From Acinetobacter bohemicus ANC 3994 (GTDB lineage: Bacteria > Pseudomonadota > Gammaproteobacteria > Pseudomonadales > Moraxellaceae): 64,000 nucleotides of DNA. The notes under the pieces were generated by a model. The model was not told the DNA's origin and searched no databases. It saw only the letters and a list, made by a program, of their open reading frames with translations. The stretch spans positions 273,395 to 337,394 of the forward strand of contig NZ_KB849175.1 in the NCBI RefSeq assembly GCF_000367925.1, given 5' to 3'. This document shows positions 1 to 8,481 of the stretch, in pieces. The translations under genes were made by a program, and so were the position numbers. Numbering within the stretch: the stretch's first letter is position 1; each line of letters opens with the position of its first letter.

Positions 1-223
1 TTTTAGTGCGCCAATTCGAAATTCCTTCGACGTAGCCATGATCATTAAAATCGGTTTTACGCACTTCACGATGGTGTTCCCAATGTGACTTCATACTGTC
101 GGGTACGGGGCTATAACGTGGTTTTCCACTACGATGTGTACCATGCAAAATATACTTATGCGCCACCCATTCAAAGCCATTGGCCACCACCAATCCAACC
201 AAAAAACCTTTCCACATTTTCAT
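1..223 (-). CDS. Fatty acid hydroxylase / sterol desaturase superfamily protein (5' part only)
   Basis: The reverse strand is open from an ATG at 223 to the window edge, so about 74 N-terminal residues are present and the gene continues outside the window. GGAG lies just upstream of the ATG. The peptide starts with a short hydrophobic segment (GFLVGLVVANGFEWV), then HKYILHGTH and HWEHHREVRK. These HxxxxH and HxxHH clusters are the di-iron ligand pattern of integral-membrane hydroxylases and desaturases. The substrate cannot be told from this part; a membrane lipid or fatty acid is usual for the superfamily. It is divergent from the AraC-type gene at 330 across a 106-bp gap, so that regulator is a candidate for its control (inference). 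Confidence 0.72.
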   Translation of the reverse strand, partial: MKMWKGFLVGLVVANGFEWVAHKYILHGTHRSGKPRYSPVPDSMKSHWEHHREVRKTDFNDHGYVEGISNWRTK

Positions 224-329
224 TTACTCCTTATATAGTATTGAATATAGGGGATGAAATGTGCTAAATATTGACTGTGAAATGGAACTTCATTGACAAA
301 TTACGACAACAAAAAGATTAAAGATTAAA

Positions 330-1328
330 ATGCAGCAATTTAAGGATTACACAGGCTCTGTCTACGGTGGACTTGGACATTTACTTTACGCTTATAGCCA
401 AGCCAAAGGCTTAGCTATTTCTGAAAAACTGCAACAAGTTCAAAACTTAGAACGCTTTGACTACAGTCTTTGGCGCGACTTACTGACAGACATCGAACAG
501 CATATTCAAGTCCCGGCACTGGGCTTAAATATTGCTGAATATGTACAACCGAAACATCTGGGAATCATTGCTTATATTGCATTGTCTTGTAATAGCTTAG
601 GGGAGGCTTTGTATCGTTATCATGACTTTCATCGCCTGCTTTACGATGGTAGTCCTTTAGAGGTCAATATACAGGGCGACTATGTCGCGATTAACTGGGG
701 CAATATCCCCTTTAACCTGACCACTCAAGTGACCAATGAAATTGCGATTGCATTAATGCTGCAATTTCTTCGCCTTTTTATGGAATTTAAAACGGTTCAT
801 ATCCATGAGGTTCATTTTACCCATCCAGCGCCCAAAAATGTTGCGCTATATGAGCAATATTTCGGTTGCAGAGTCCGCTTCTCCCAAGCCATCGCGCAAA
901 TTATTTTACCTATTCAAGAACTGGCAAAACCGTTTCGTCAAGGTGACCAGACCTTACAACAATTGCTGATGCAACAAGCGCAAGCCTTATTAGAAAAACT
1001 ACCTCATTCCACACAGCTCGATCAGCGTATTCAACAGGCCATTTTAACCGGCTTACAAAAAAACCTGTATCAGATTGAACCTATCGCTAAACAATTAAAT
1101 ATGTCGGTACGGCAACTGCAACGCCACTTACAACAACAAGGCACGACCTATCAACAACGGATGCAAGAAGTTCGGCATCTATTGGCGGAACAATATTTAA
1201 GAGATCCACATTTAGCGTTGCAAGAAATCGCGTTATTGTTGAGTTACTCGGAACAAAGTGCTTTTCAACGTGCCTTTAAACACTGGACGGGTTCGACCCC
1301 GCAACAATGGCGCAAACAACAAGAATAA
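330..1328 (+). CDS. AraC family transcriptional regulator
   Basis: 332 residues. The N-terminal about 200 residues resemble the arabinose-binding-like sensor region of the OruR/ArgR-type AraC subfamily. The C-terminal about 100 residues carry the two helix-turn-helix units: the first around IEPIAKQLNMSVRQLQRHLQ, the second around LQEIALLLSYSEQSAFQRAF followed by the usual WTGSTPQQWR. It is expected to be a DNA-binding activator or repressor responding to a small ligand, unknown here. It is transcribed away from the hydroxylase-like gene at 1-223 with a shared 106-bp promoter region, so it probably controls that gene. No strong Shine-Dalgarno is visible; the first ATG was taken. Family assignment is secure, target and ligand are inference. 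Confidence 0.88.
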   Translation: MQQFKDYTGSVYGGLGHLLYAYSQAKGLAISEKLQQVQNLERFDYSLWRDLLTDIEQHIQVPALGLNIAEYVQPKHLGIIAYIALSCNSLGEALYRYHDFHRLLYDGSPLEVNIQGDYVAINWGNIPFNLTTQVTNEIAIALMLQFLRLFMEFKTVHIHEVHFTHPAPKNVALYEQYFGCRVRFSQAIAQIILPIQELAKPFRQGDQTLQQLLMQQAQALLEKLPHSTQLDQRIQQAILTGLQKNLYQIEPIAKQLNMSVRQLQRHLQQQGTTYQQRMQEVRHLLAEQYLRDPHLALQEIALLLSYSEQSAFQRAFKHWTGSTPQQWRKQQE

Positions 1329-1448
1329 AAATATCCCATCATGTTGTGATTAAGAAAGGTTTCATTTTCGATCAATAAAAAGTTCGATTTAATGCTTTAT
1401 AGGCACTTTTTCTGATGTTCCACATGGAACACGGTAATCACTCAAATT

Positions 1449-1694
1449 TTATAAAAATGGATTTTCAATTTCCTGTTCATCTTGACGCTCAATTTTTTCA
1501 GGCAAATTTTGTTCATTTTCTAAAGCACTCACTACATCATTTAAAAAGGCTTGTAAAACTTTAGCCGCCTGTAAACCGGCCTGATCTTTGGTGAGCTGCA
1601 AATTACCATAAATACTGACGCAATCTTCTTGGTTTTCCAGCGTTAAATCATGTATCGCATGTGACGCTGTCGCATTTTCAAAAGGTTTAAACAT
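1449..1694 (-). CDS. Small conserved acidic protein, unknown function
   Basis: 81 residues, acidic, no signal peptide or membrane segment, with a charged Glu/Gln-rich tail (EKIERQDEQEIENPFL). I do not recognise a domain. Its length, reading frame and position between annotated neighbours fit a real gene. It is read in the same direction as the nuclease gene upstream, but a strong hairpin at 1729-1752 separates them, so it is probably its own transcription unit. The C-terminal ending NPFL is unusual but not diagnostic. Confidence 0.6.
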   Translation of the reverse strand: MFKPFENATASHAIHDLTLENQEDCVSIYGNLQLTKDQAGLQAAKVLQAFLNDVVSALENEQNLPEKIERQDEQEIENPFL

Positions 1695-1728
1695 GGCCTG
1701 CTCACTGATCTTTATTGTTTTTAAAAAA

Positions 1729-1752
1729 CTAGGATGATCCAGATCATCCTAG
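1729..1752 (-). terminator. Rho-independent terminator of the NUC1 nuclease gene
   Basis: Perfect 11-bp stem CTAGGATGATC / GATCATCCTAG with a 2-base loop, followed on the minus strand by a run of T. It lies 12 bp beyond the nuclease stop codon. Confidence 0.8.
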
Positions 1753-1763
1753 CGAAAAATAGC

Positions 1764-2885
1764 TTACTTTAACAACTGTAAAATGTATTGTAATAATGCT
1801 TCAATCAATTGTTTCACAATGGCATCTTGGGTATTTGGATCTATCGTCTCTGCCCCATTCTTGCTTGCATTGGTCTGGGTGGTATTCGAGGTAGAAGCCA
1901 CAGATGAAGATTTAAACTCTTTTTGTACCGCGCTCAGTTGATCGGGGCTGACATCTTCCGCACATTGGCTTTCCGCATCCCAATGTGAATAGCTAATTTC
2001 TTTAGTGGCTTTCACCGCAGTCGCAGTCAACGGCAAATGATAGGTATTGCGTTTTTGTTCTTCGGTCAGTTGGGGGAACAAATTCATGCCCAATTGTTCT
2101 TCTAAATAACACACACTGACAATTTTGACCTGTAGTGAATTATCGTTAGGTGCATAGTAGGCACCAATTGCACCGGTTTTAGGAATATAAACCGCTTTAA
2201 AGACTGCAGTTGGAACAATAACACCCTTGCCAATGGTTTTTAATTTTTTGGCTGCAAACACAGGCCCCGTAACCACATAAACATCATATTTATGTTTAGT
2301 GACCATCGCACGGGTGGCTTCTTCTAATTCACGCCAAATTTGTTGATTATTTTTCGGTGCTTGCGGCACCATATTGGCTAAGGAAAAACTGTCACTTTGC
2401 GCAGCTTTGGTCGGCATATCGGCATTCGGTGCCATATGCCCGCGGTCATAACCGGAGGCTTTGTAGTCCGACAAGGTGGCACGATGTTCTGCCTTCACTT
2501 TGGTTTCTTCATGAAAACTATCTTCACGCGGAATTTTTTGACTTAAGCGCTGCGGCGTCAATGCTTCAGCAACCCATAACGGCGTTTTAGAAACACCCGA
2601 ATACATCACATTGAAACCATTAAAACATAAGGGATAAGTATTTTTATTGAGGCTTTCTTTGGCTAAATAAGGTGGAATATCACGATAAAACTGATCTAAA
2701 CAGGCCGAATTTGATGACGATGGCAGTGAAACAAATTGTTGGATTTTTTCTTGTCCGAAAGCAATCGCAAAACTACTGGTCGCCACTAAACCCAAAATAA
2801 TTTTTAAACTATTTTGATTTAAAAGTTGAACCCAAGACTTACTCGTTTTACGTTTCTTAATTGCCATTTCTAGATAAACACTCAT
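1764..2885 (-). CDS. DNA/RNA non-specific endonuclease (NUC1 family), exported or membrane-anchored
   Basis: 373 residues. A basic N-terminus followed by a hydrophobic stretch (about residues 28-45) looks like a signal peptide or anchor, placing the enzyme in the periplasm or outside. The NUC1 motif DRGH is at 147-150 (GYDRGHMAPNADM); His150 is the expected general base. The downstream NMVPQAPKNNQ block holds the Asn that binds the Mg2+ water and is followed by the conserved Glu region. The family cleaves DNA and RNA without sequence preference, for nutrient recycling or defence. The C-terminal about 70 residues (Ser/Thr/Asn-rich, then a hydrophobic IEALLQYILQLL end) are not part of the domain. 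The start is uncertain: ATG at 2867 is an alternative and neither has a strong ribosome site. Confidence 0.88.
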   Translation of the reverse strand: MSVYLEMAIKKRKTSKSWVQLLNQNSLKIILGLVATSSFAIAFGQEKIQQFVSLPSSSNSACLDQFYRDIPPYLAKESLNKNTYPLCFNGFNVMYSGVSKTPLWVAEALTPQRLSQKIPREDSFHEETKVKAEHRATLSDYKASGYDRGHMAPNADMPTKAAQSDSFSLANMVPQAPKNNQQIWRELEEATRAMVTKHKYDVYVVTGPVFAAKKLKTIGKGVIVPTAVFKAVYIPKTGAIGAYYAPNDNSLQVKIVSVCYLEEQLGMNLFPQLTEEQKRNTYHLPLTATAVKATKEISYSHWDAESQCAEDVSPDQLSAVQKEFKSSSVASTSNTTQTNASKNGAETIDPNTQDAIVKQLIEALLQYILQLLK

Positions 2886-3122
2886 TTTTCACGAGCTTAA
2901 CAAGCAAGTAAATTGAAGTATATGTAACCAAAGTTATTTGTTTAACAATTAAACAATATTTGACCAACAAAAGCACAGTTGTTGTAACAGTATGTCTAAC
3001 TTTCTACAGCTTTTATAAAGACTCTTAATGGCTTTCGGTATGTTTGATTGAAAAACCGATCAAACATATGACAAGGTAAAAACAAGCAAGATTTCAAAAT
3101 GATTCTATCTACGGAGTATTTT

Positions 3123-3797
3123 ATGCACGCTAAGCTGTTAAGTTTAAGTCTGATTACAGGGTTGATGAGTGCCACGGCATTCGCAGAACCTGCCATTCAA
3201 GCGGGTGATTCTTTAGACAGTTTATCTAAAGTGAAAGTAAGCACTACTGTAAATGGTCAAGCAGGTTCAATTCAAGATTTAGTGGCCAGTGGTCAAATTC
3301 GTATTGTTGATGCTAACCAAGCACTGACTGCGCCCAATCAAGTCGGCACCGAAGCAGCAATACCAAACCATTCAACGGTAAATGCAACGACAGCACAAAT
3401 GGCTTCGCCTGCCGTAGAACAAGCCAATGCTCTTGCGATTGAACAAACGGCTCAAGTTGCCTCTGAAAATGTAGAAGCAATGCAACCCAATGCTGAATTA
3501 GCCGCACAACAAACAGAACAGACTTTAAATCAAAAAGCGGCTGCACCGATGATTTCATCTTCTGCTGAAACTCCAGTCAATGCGGCAGATCGCTCGCAAA
3601 TTGATGTCACCCAAGAAGCTGTTGCTGCTGCACCCGTAAATGCTGCTGACACCATGATGACCAATGAAGCCATCGCTGCTGCACCTGAAGTCGCACAACC
3701 CCATGATGCTGTACAAGCTGCACCCCAAGCAAATCTTAGCGATGCACCAGTCAATGCTTCTCCTGAAGCACCGATTGCAGAAACAACAGAGAACTGA
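3123..3797 (+). CDS. Exported Ala-rich low-complexity protein
   Basis: 224 residues from the ATG at 3123, which has GGAG upstream; an in-frame ATG at 3099 would put extra residues before the signal peptide and was rejected. The signal peptide ends ATAFA before EPAIQ. Residues after about 60 are rich in Ala, Gln, Asn, Glu and Pro, with recurring PVNAAD, PVNAAD and PVNASP segments and many AAAP or AQQ runs. No cysteine or catalytic pattern is visible, so a flexible periplasmic or surface protein is likely. I do not recognise a named family. It is followed by a strong bidirectional terminator and faces kup convergently. Export is well supported; function is unknown. Confidence 0.7.
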   Translation: MHAKLLSLSLITGLMSATAFAEPAIQAGDSLDSLSKVKVSTTVNGQAGSIQDLVASGQIRIVDANQALTAPNQVGTEAAIPNHSTVNATTAQMASPAVEQANALAIEQTAQVASENVEAMQPNAELAAQQTEQTLNQKAAAPMISSSAETPVNAADRSQIDVTQEAVAAAPVNAADTMMTNEAIAAAPEVAQPHDAVQAAPQANLSDAPVNASPEAPIAETTEN

Positions 3798-3825
3798 TCA
3801 CCCTGTGTTGAGCTTTATCCTCCAA

Positions 3826-3859
3826 TAAAAAAACCAAGGCATTCACCTTGGTTTTTTTA
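3826..3859. terminator. Bidirectional terminator between the Ala-rich protein gene and kup
   Basis: Stem AACCAAGG / CCTTGGTT with a CATTCA loop, flanked by A-run on the left and T-run on the right, so it works for both convergent genes. Confidence 0.85.
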
Positions 3860-3878
3860 TGTGCTATTCAGTTGATAA

Positions 3879-5759
3879 CTAAATTTCGATTTGACTGCCT
3901 AGCTCGACCACGCGATTCGGTGGAATTTGATAAAAATCACTGACTGGACTGGTATTTCGTTGCATGGAAATAAACAGTTTTTCCCGCCATGGAGACAATC
4001 CATCTCCAACTGTATGAATCAATCGATCACGGGAAATAAAGAAGCTGATTTGCATCATGTCAAACTCAAGCCCCAATTGTGCATAGGCTTGCTGAAGCGC
4101 TTGTGGAATATTCGGTTGATCTTTGAAACCATAATACATCGAGATCCGGTAGAAACGCTCATCCAGTTTTTCAACTTGAATACATTCCTCTGCTGCAACA
4201 TAAGGAATATCGCGAGTGATCACGGTCACCATCATATTCAATTCATGCAGCACTTTATTGTGCTTAATATTATGCAACATGGCATGCGGCACAATATTCG
4301 GTGTACCGGTCAGGAAGACTGCTGCACCAGGAACAAATTGTGTTTCAGCACTCATGCCAATGCTTTTAATAAACAGATCAATCGGTAAAGCATCTTTCTC
4401 TAAACGCACCAAGACAATTTCTCGTCCCATTTTCCATGTCATCAGAATGGTATAGACCGCGGCCCCAATTAAAATAGGCACCCATCCACCCGCAATAATT
4501 TTTAACGATGTTGAGGCAACAAAAATTAAATCAATGAACAAGAATGGGATCGTAAAGAGCAGGACTTTCCATACCGGCCAACGCCAGAAACCATAAGCGA
4601 GGAACGAAATTAAAATTGTACCGCACAGCATGGTCATGGTCACGGCAACCCCATAAGCACTGGCTAAATTGGCACTATTTTCAAACAATAAAATCAGGAT
4701 CACCACGGAAATAAACAGTACCCAATTGATGAACGGCAAATAAATTTGACCTTGTTCAATATCCGAAGTGTGATGCACAGTTAAACGGGGTAAATAGCGC
4801 AGTTGAATGGCCTGATTGGTCATTGAAAATACACCAGTAATGACCGCTTGCGATGCAATGACTGCGGCAGCCGTCGCCAAGCCAATCATTGGATATAAAC
4901 CCCAATCTGGAACCAACATATAAAATGGATTGGAAATCGCCTCGGGGTTACGCAGTAATAATGCCCCCTGTCCTGCATAGTTAAACAGTAGGCACGGTAA
5001 AACAATAATGAACCAAGCAAGGCGAATAGGTAAGCGACCAAAATGCCCCATATCGGCATATAAAGCTTCACCACCAGTCATCGTAAGGATGACAGCCCCC
5101 ATGGTCAGGAAAGCAACGTAGGGTTGATGAACAATAAAATTAAAAGCCCAATGTGGACTAACCATCGTCAATACAAATGGGGTTTGAATAATACTCCACA
5201 CGCCCACTGCACCAATGGAAAGAAACCAAGTCATGGTTAATGGACCAAAAAATTTGCCCATCGTGGCTGTACCATGCCGTTGTACGAGAAAGAGTCCTGC
5301 CAAAATGCCAATCGCCAAAGGCATGAGCCATTGGTTAAACATCGGCGTCGCAATACTTAAGCCTTCAATTGCAGATAGAACAGAAATTGCCGGTGTGATA
5401 ATGCCATCACCAAAGAACAGAGATGCACCTATAAAGCCTAAAGCAATCAGATAAATCTTCCTGTTCTCAGCGATCCGAGTGGTTCGCAGATTCAATGCCA
5501 GCAAGGACATAATCCCACCTTCACCATTATTATCTGCACGCATGATGATGGTGACGTATTTAAAACTGATGGTCAGCATCATGCACCAAAAAATCAGCGA
5601 CAGAATCCCAAGAACTGTCGCTTCAGTAATAGCGAGATGTGCGGTGAGGAAGCATTGCCGAAGGGCATACAGTGGACTAGTTCCAATGTCTCCAAATACA
5701 ACACCTAATGCTGCTAAGGTAATTGCAGGCAATGCCGCTTTTTTTGCGGTACTTTGCAT
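3879..5759 (-). CDS. kup: Low-affinity K+ transporter Kup
   Basis: About 626 residues from the ATG at 5759 (MQSTAKKAALP), which has AGAAGA 8 bp upstream; in-frame ATGs at 5783 and 5804 would add 8 or 15 residues with poorer ribosome sites. The conserved Kup signature GVVFGDIGTSPLYAL is at the N-terminus, followed by the NNGEGGIM loop and about 12 membrane segments, then a C-terminal cytoplasmic domain of roughly 180 residues. It imports potassium together with protons in the inner membrane. Length matches the family (about 622-630). It is a single gene, convergent with the exported protein at 3123 and upstream-adjacent to tRNA-Ser. Assignment is secure. Confidence 0.95.
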   Translation of the reverse strand: MQSTAKKAALPAITLAALGVVFGDIGTSPLYALRQCFLTAHLAITEATVLGILSLIFWCMMLTISFKYVTIIMRADNNGEGGIMSLLALNLRTTRIAENRKIYLIALGFIGASLFFGDGIITPAISVLSAIEGLSIATPMFNQWLMPLAIGILAGLFLVQRHGTATMGKFFGPLTMTWFLSIGAVGVWSIIQTPFVLTMVSPHWAFNFIVHQPYVAFLTMGAVILTMTGGEALYADMGHFGRLPIRLAWFIIVLPCLLFNYAGQGALLLRNPEAISNPFYMLVPDWGLYPMIGLATAAAVIASQAVITGVFSMTNQAIQLRYLPRLTVHHTSDIEQGQIYLPFINWVLFISVVILILLFENSANLASAYGVAVTMTMLCGTILISFLAYGFWRWPVWKVLLFTIPFLFIDLIFVASTSLKIIAGGWVPILIGAAVYTILMTWKMGREIVLVRLEKDALPIDLFIKSIGMSAETQFVPGAAVFLTGTPNIVPHAMLHNIKHNKVLHELNMMVTVITRDIPYVAAEECIQVEKLDERFYRISMYYGFKDQPNIPQALQQAYAQLGLEFDMMQISFFISRDRLIHTVGDGLSPWREKLFISMQRNTSPVSDFYQIPPNRVVELGSQIEI

Positions 5760-5881
5760 ATATGCGTCTTCTAATGTAGACATAATTTTGCCGAATAATA
5801 TCATCGAGAAATTTTTTTTGCTCTAAATCAATTGTTTCAACTTGGCAGATTTCATTTTTTTGGTTATTATCGCGGCCGAAT

Positions 5882-5971
5882 GGTGAGGTGTCCGAGTGGC
5901 TTAAGGAGCACGCCTGGAAAGTGTGTATACGTTTGCGCGTATCGAGGGTTCGAATCCCTCTCTCACCGCCA
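5882..5971 (+). tRNA. tRNA-Ser (anticodon GGA)
   Basis: 90-nt class II tRNA. The acceptor stem GGTGAG pairs with CTCACC, G is the discriminator base, and CCA is encoded. The anticodon loop is CTGGAAA (GGA). A long variable arm (GTGTATACG...CGCGTATC region) is present and the T arm reads GGGTTCGAATCCC. Its 3' end is the presumed integration site of the island that follows. Confidence 0.97.
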
Positions 5972-6006
5972 TTTTCTATTCTTAAAACATCTAATGCTGT
6001 CTTAAA

Positions 6007-6039
6007 AAGCTTAAATCTAAGGGGTTTAAGCCTTTTTTG
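6007..6039 (+). terminator. Terminator of tRNA-Ser
   Basis: GCTTAAA pairs with TTTAAGC around a TCTAAGGGG-type loop and is followed by six T residues. A diverged copy (GCTTAAT...ATTGAGC, T-run) stands beyond the right end of the island at 8613-8647. Confidence 0.65.
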
Positions 6040-6083
6040 CTGTCTGTGGCAATAAAGTGCAATATGCTGCAATCGTTGGTCTA

Positions 6084-6136
6084 GTGTTGGTATAATTGTT
6101 GGTATCGTTTTCAATACCAGCATTTGATACCAACAA
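6084..6136. repeat. Arm-type repeats at the left end of the tRNA-Ser element
   Basis: GTGTTGGTAT at 6084-6093 and TTGTTGGTAT at 6096-6105 in direct orientation, and the inverse ATACCAACAA at 6127-6136; a degenerate inverse copy ATACCAGCA is at 6114-6122. They lie between the tRNA and the integrase start, where tyrosine integrases bind with their N-terminal arm-binding domain. The same decamer recurs twice at 8482-8503 near the other end. Confidence 0.6.
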
Positions 6137-6150
6137 ATAAGGGGTTTTCT

Positions 6151-6564
6151 ATGCTAACCGACTCAAAGATAAAGCGTTTAAAGCCACCGTTAAATGCAAA
6201 AAAACCTGATAAATACAGTGACGGAAACGGACTACAGCTGCACGTTTTCCCTAATGGGCGAATGACATGGATATATGCGTATCGTTTCAGTGGTAAACAA
6301 AAGAACCTCACTCTAGGCTCTTATGAGTTTATGTCATTGGCTCAAGCGCGAATGAAGCACCTAGAGGCGAGGAAGGCATTAGCCAATGGATTAGATCCAG
6401 CAGAACAAAAGAAAGAACAAAAAATAGAAATAGATGAAAGCAGCCTATTTAAAACACTTGCCCTTGAATGGCTGGATAGTAGAAAGGCTGTCATTAAAGA
6501 GCCAACCTATTTAAGAGATTTAGTCCCTTCAAAGAAAAGCAGACTTATCTCAAAATATAGTTAA
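6151..6564 (+). pseudogene. Tyrosine integrase, N-terminal fragment
   Basis: 137 residues from the ATG at 6151, which has AAGGGG upstream. The sequence LTDSKIKRLKPP through YSDGNGLQLHVFPNGRMTWIYAYRFSGKQ, LTLGSYEFMSLAQAR and GLDPAEQKK is the arm-DNA-binding domain (DUF4102 type) of P4/CP4-57-like phage and island integrases, normally about 400 residues long. The homology stops at PTYLRDL; the next 13 residues to the stop (VPSKKSRLISKYS) do not look like the core-binding domain. The catalytic domain with R-H-R-Y is absent from the following 740 bp. The gene is therefore a remnant and the island should no longer excise by itself. It starts 180 bp after tRNA-Ser, the usual position for an island integrase. 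Confidence 0.85.
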
Positions 6565-7157
6565 AAATCGAAAATAACTTTAAAAATATAGCGAATTTAT
6601 AGTTTGGAAAATGAAGTGGCTATTATTTAGCTATAATCAACGGAATGAGTGGATTCACATAAAACTTTAAATGGTAAATATATTGAGTTATAAAAGAAAA
6701 AAAACTGTATAAATAACAAGATTACTTCAAACCTTATTTTTAATTAAATAATTGATTATTATTAATTTTATTTATGTTTTTGCTTAAATTGGTTGCGTCA
6801 AAAAGATCTAAATAAACTGGCTACATACTTTAACGGAATGAGTGGATTCACATAAAAATTTAACGGAATGAATGGATTCAATTAAGCTTATCAAATTCCA
6901 CAAACTCAGGCTCTATACAGCGGAAAAGTAGAAAGGACTTTTTTACAGGGATATAGATAAGCTAATAGCCTTAGAGTTCCCGTCTGAGCAAGATGGACTA
7001 AATTTATAGGTGAGTGATTAAAAGCCTATACCCGCTTGAATTGTTCTTACGTGTGATTACGGTCAGCCTTGAGACAATGAAAATTGTGAAGTCATTGCCA
7101 AAGTTGGATATTTGACTCACACGGTTTTATTTTTATTAAATTAATGTCACCTTCCTT
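6565..7157. other. AT-rich non-coding stretch inside the island
   Basis: No convincing gene on either strand. It contains three copies of the GGAATGAGTGGATTCAC-type repeat (6639-6880). One short open stretch (about 6935-7009, ending FPSEQDGLNL) could be the tail of a lost gene, but an in-frame stop precedes it and I would not call it. The region probably represents the deletion scar between the integrase and fic. Confidence 0.6.
6639..6880 (+). repeat. Three copies of a GGAATGAGTGGATTCAC repeat
   Basis: Copies start at 6639, 6832 and 6862. The first two share about 30 bp (AACGGAATGAGTGG, then ATTCACATAAAA and a TTTAA end) with two differences; the third is shorter and has AATGAATGG instead of AATGAGTGG. 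The second and third are only 30 bp apart. GAAT and ATTC form small inverted arms around the centre, so a protein-binding site is possible. Function is unknown. Confidence 0.65.
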
Positions 7158-7330
7158 ATGTCGATTTTTATTAGTTTTATCGGCATAAGACCATGAATAT
7201 GTTTATCCTATCAACATGATGCCTCCATCATGTCGATTTTTTCTAACTTTATCGACATGACACTATAAATATGTTTATGCTATCGACATGACAATAATCT
7301 CATGTCGATTTTTATAGGTTTTATCGACAT
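7158..7330. repeat. 72-bp tandem repeats with inverted half-sites upstream of fic
   Basis: The half-site ATGTCGAT occurs at 7158, 7230 and 7302, exactly 72 bp apart. Its inverse (ATCGGCAT, then ATCGACAT twice) occurs at 7179, 7251 and 7323, giving three 8-13-8 palindromes. A further half-site (ATCAACAT, ATCGACAT) lies at 7210 and 7282, again 72 bp apart. The array is 2.4 units long and ends 19 bp before the fic start codon. It looks like a cooperative operator array, or iterons. The binding protein is unknown; the C-terminal winged-helix-like part of the Fic protein itself is one candidate. Confidence 0.75.
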
Positions 7331-7349
7331 AACAATAAAGGTTAAGACG

Positions 7350-8459
7350 ATGACCGCATGGCAAGCCTCAAGCCCATACAATGCATTACCCAGCCTACCA
7401 CCTATTCAAGATGTAGAAACCAAAAAGGTTTTAAAACTATGTATTGAAGCGAGGGCTGCACTGGCTGAATTAAAGCAGGCTGGCGAGCTAATACCCAATC
7501 AAACCATATTAATTAACATCATCCCTTTACTGGAAGCAAAAGACAGTTCAGAGATTGAGAATATTGTCACCACAACAGATAAGCTATTCCAACATGCCCA
7601 AGGCAGTGAAGATCAAGCAGACCATGCAACCAAAGAAGCTTTAAGGTATCGAACAGCTTTGTATAAGGGTGTGCAATCAATCAAAGAACGACCATTGAGC
7701 ACCAGTACAGCCATAGAGATATGTCAAACCATCAAAGGTGTTGATTTAGATATTAGAGCGACCACAGGAACAGCATTAAAGAATAGCTATACAGATGAAG
7801 TTATCTACACGCCACCAGTGGGACAGGATGCTATCCGTAATCTGCTATCAAACCTAGACCACTTCCTACACTACAACAATGAACTAGATCCATTAATTAA
7901 AATGGCAATCGCTCATTATCAGTTTGAAGCCATACACCCATTTATTGATGGTAATGGACGTACAGGGCGTATTTTAAATATTCTGTATTTAATGGATTGC
8001 CAGCTACTTACTTTGCCAATTCTGTACCTAAGCCGCTTTATTATTATGAATAAAGCCAAATACTATGAATTACTCTTAAGTGTAACCACCCAAGAAAATT
8101 GGCAGGAATGGATTTTATTCATCTTGCAGGCAGTTAAAAATACAAGCGAGTGGACAATAGCCAAAATCAACAGCATTAGGCAATTACACGAACATACCAT
8201 TGAGTACGTTAAATCCGATGCCCCAAAAATCTATTCAAGGGAATTAGTCGATATTATTTTTGAACAGCCATACAGCCGAATATCAAACTTAGTAGATCGT
8301 GATATAGCAAAACGTCAATCAGCATCTACATACCTTAAAAAACTGGTTGAAATTGGTGTACTGGAAGAAATAAACATAGGTAAAGAAAAATTATTCTTAC
8401 ATCCAAAGCTATTACAGCTATTAACCAGTGATAACAATTCATTTACCACTTACAGGTAA
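7350..8459 (+). CDS. fic: Fic family AMP-transferase with N-terminal inhibitory helix
   Basis: 369 residues from the ATG at 7350 (MTAWQASSPYN), with AAGG upstream. The in-frame ATG at 7302 lies inside a palindromic half-site and was rejected. The catalytic Fic motif HPFIDGNGRTGR is at about 196-207, intact. Residues 66-71 (SSEIEN) match the inhibitory [S/T]xxxE[G/N] motif, making this a class II, self-inhibited Fic enzyme with an N-terminal Fic_N region. The C-terminal about 90 residues (from about 275) look like a winged helix (SRISNLVDRDIAKRQSASTYLKKLVEIGVL). The family usually transfers AMP from ATP to a hydroxyl group on a target protein; the target here is unknown. It is the only intact gene of the tRNA-Ser island and is preceded by the 72-bp repeat array, which suggests tight autoregulation (inference). 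Confidence 0.9.
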   Translation: MTAWQASSPYNALPSLPPIQDVETKKVLKLCIEARAALAELKQAGELIPNQTILINIIPLLEAKDSSEIENIVTTTDKLFQHAQGSEDQADHATKEALRYRTALYKGVQSIKERPLSTSTAIEICQTIKGVDLDIRATTGTALKNSYTDEVIYTPPVGQDAIRNLLSNLDHFLHYNNELDPLIKMAIAHYQFEAIHPFIDGNGRTGRILNILYLMDCQLLTLPILYLSRFIIMNKAKYYELLLSVTTQENWQEWILFILQAVKNTSEWTIAKINSIRQLHEHTIEYVKSDAPKIYSRELVDIIFEQPYSRISNLVDRDIAKRQSASTYLKKLVEIGVLEEINIGKEKLFLHPKLLQLLTSDNNSFTTYR

Positions 8460-8481
8460 AAATAGGGGGTACTTTTGTTTT

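Noticed and set aside
2400..2415. CTTTGGTCGG inside the nuclease gene, similar to the CrbR-like motif
   Set aside because: Only 9 of 10 match, coding region, no promoter context.
7302..7349. Earlier ATG for fic
   Set aside because: It is part of an ATGTCGAT half-site of the 72-bp array, has no ribosome site and adds residues not typical of the family.
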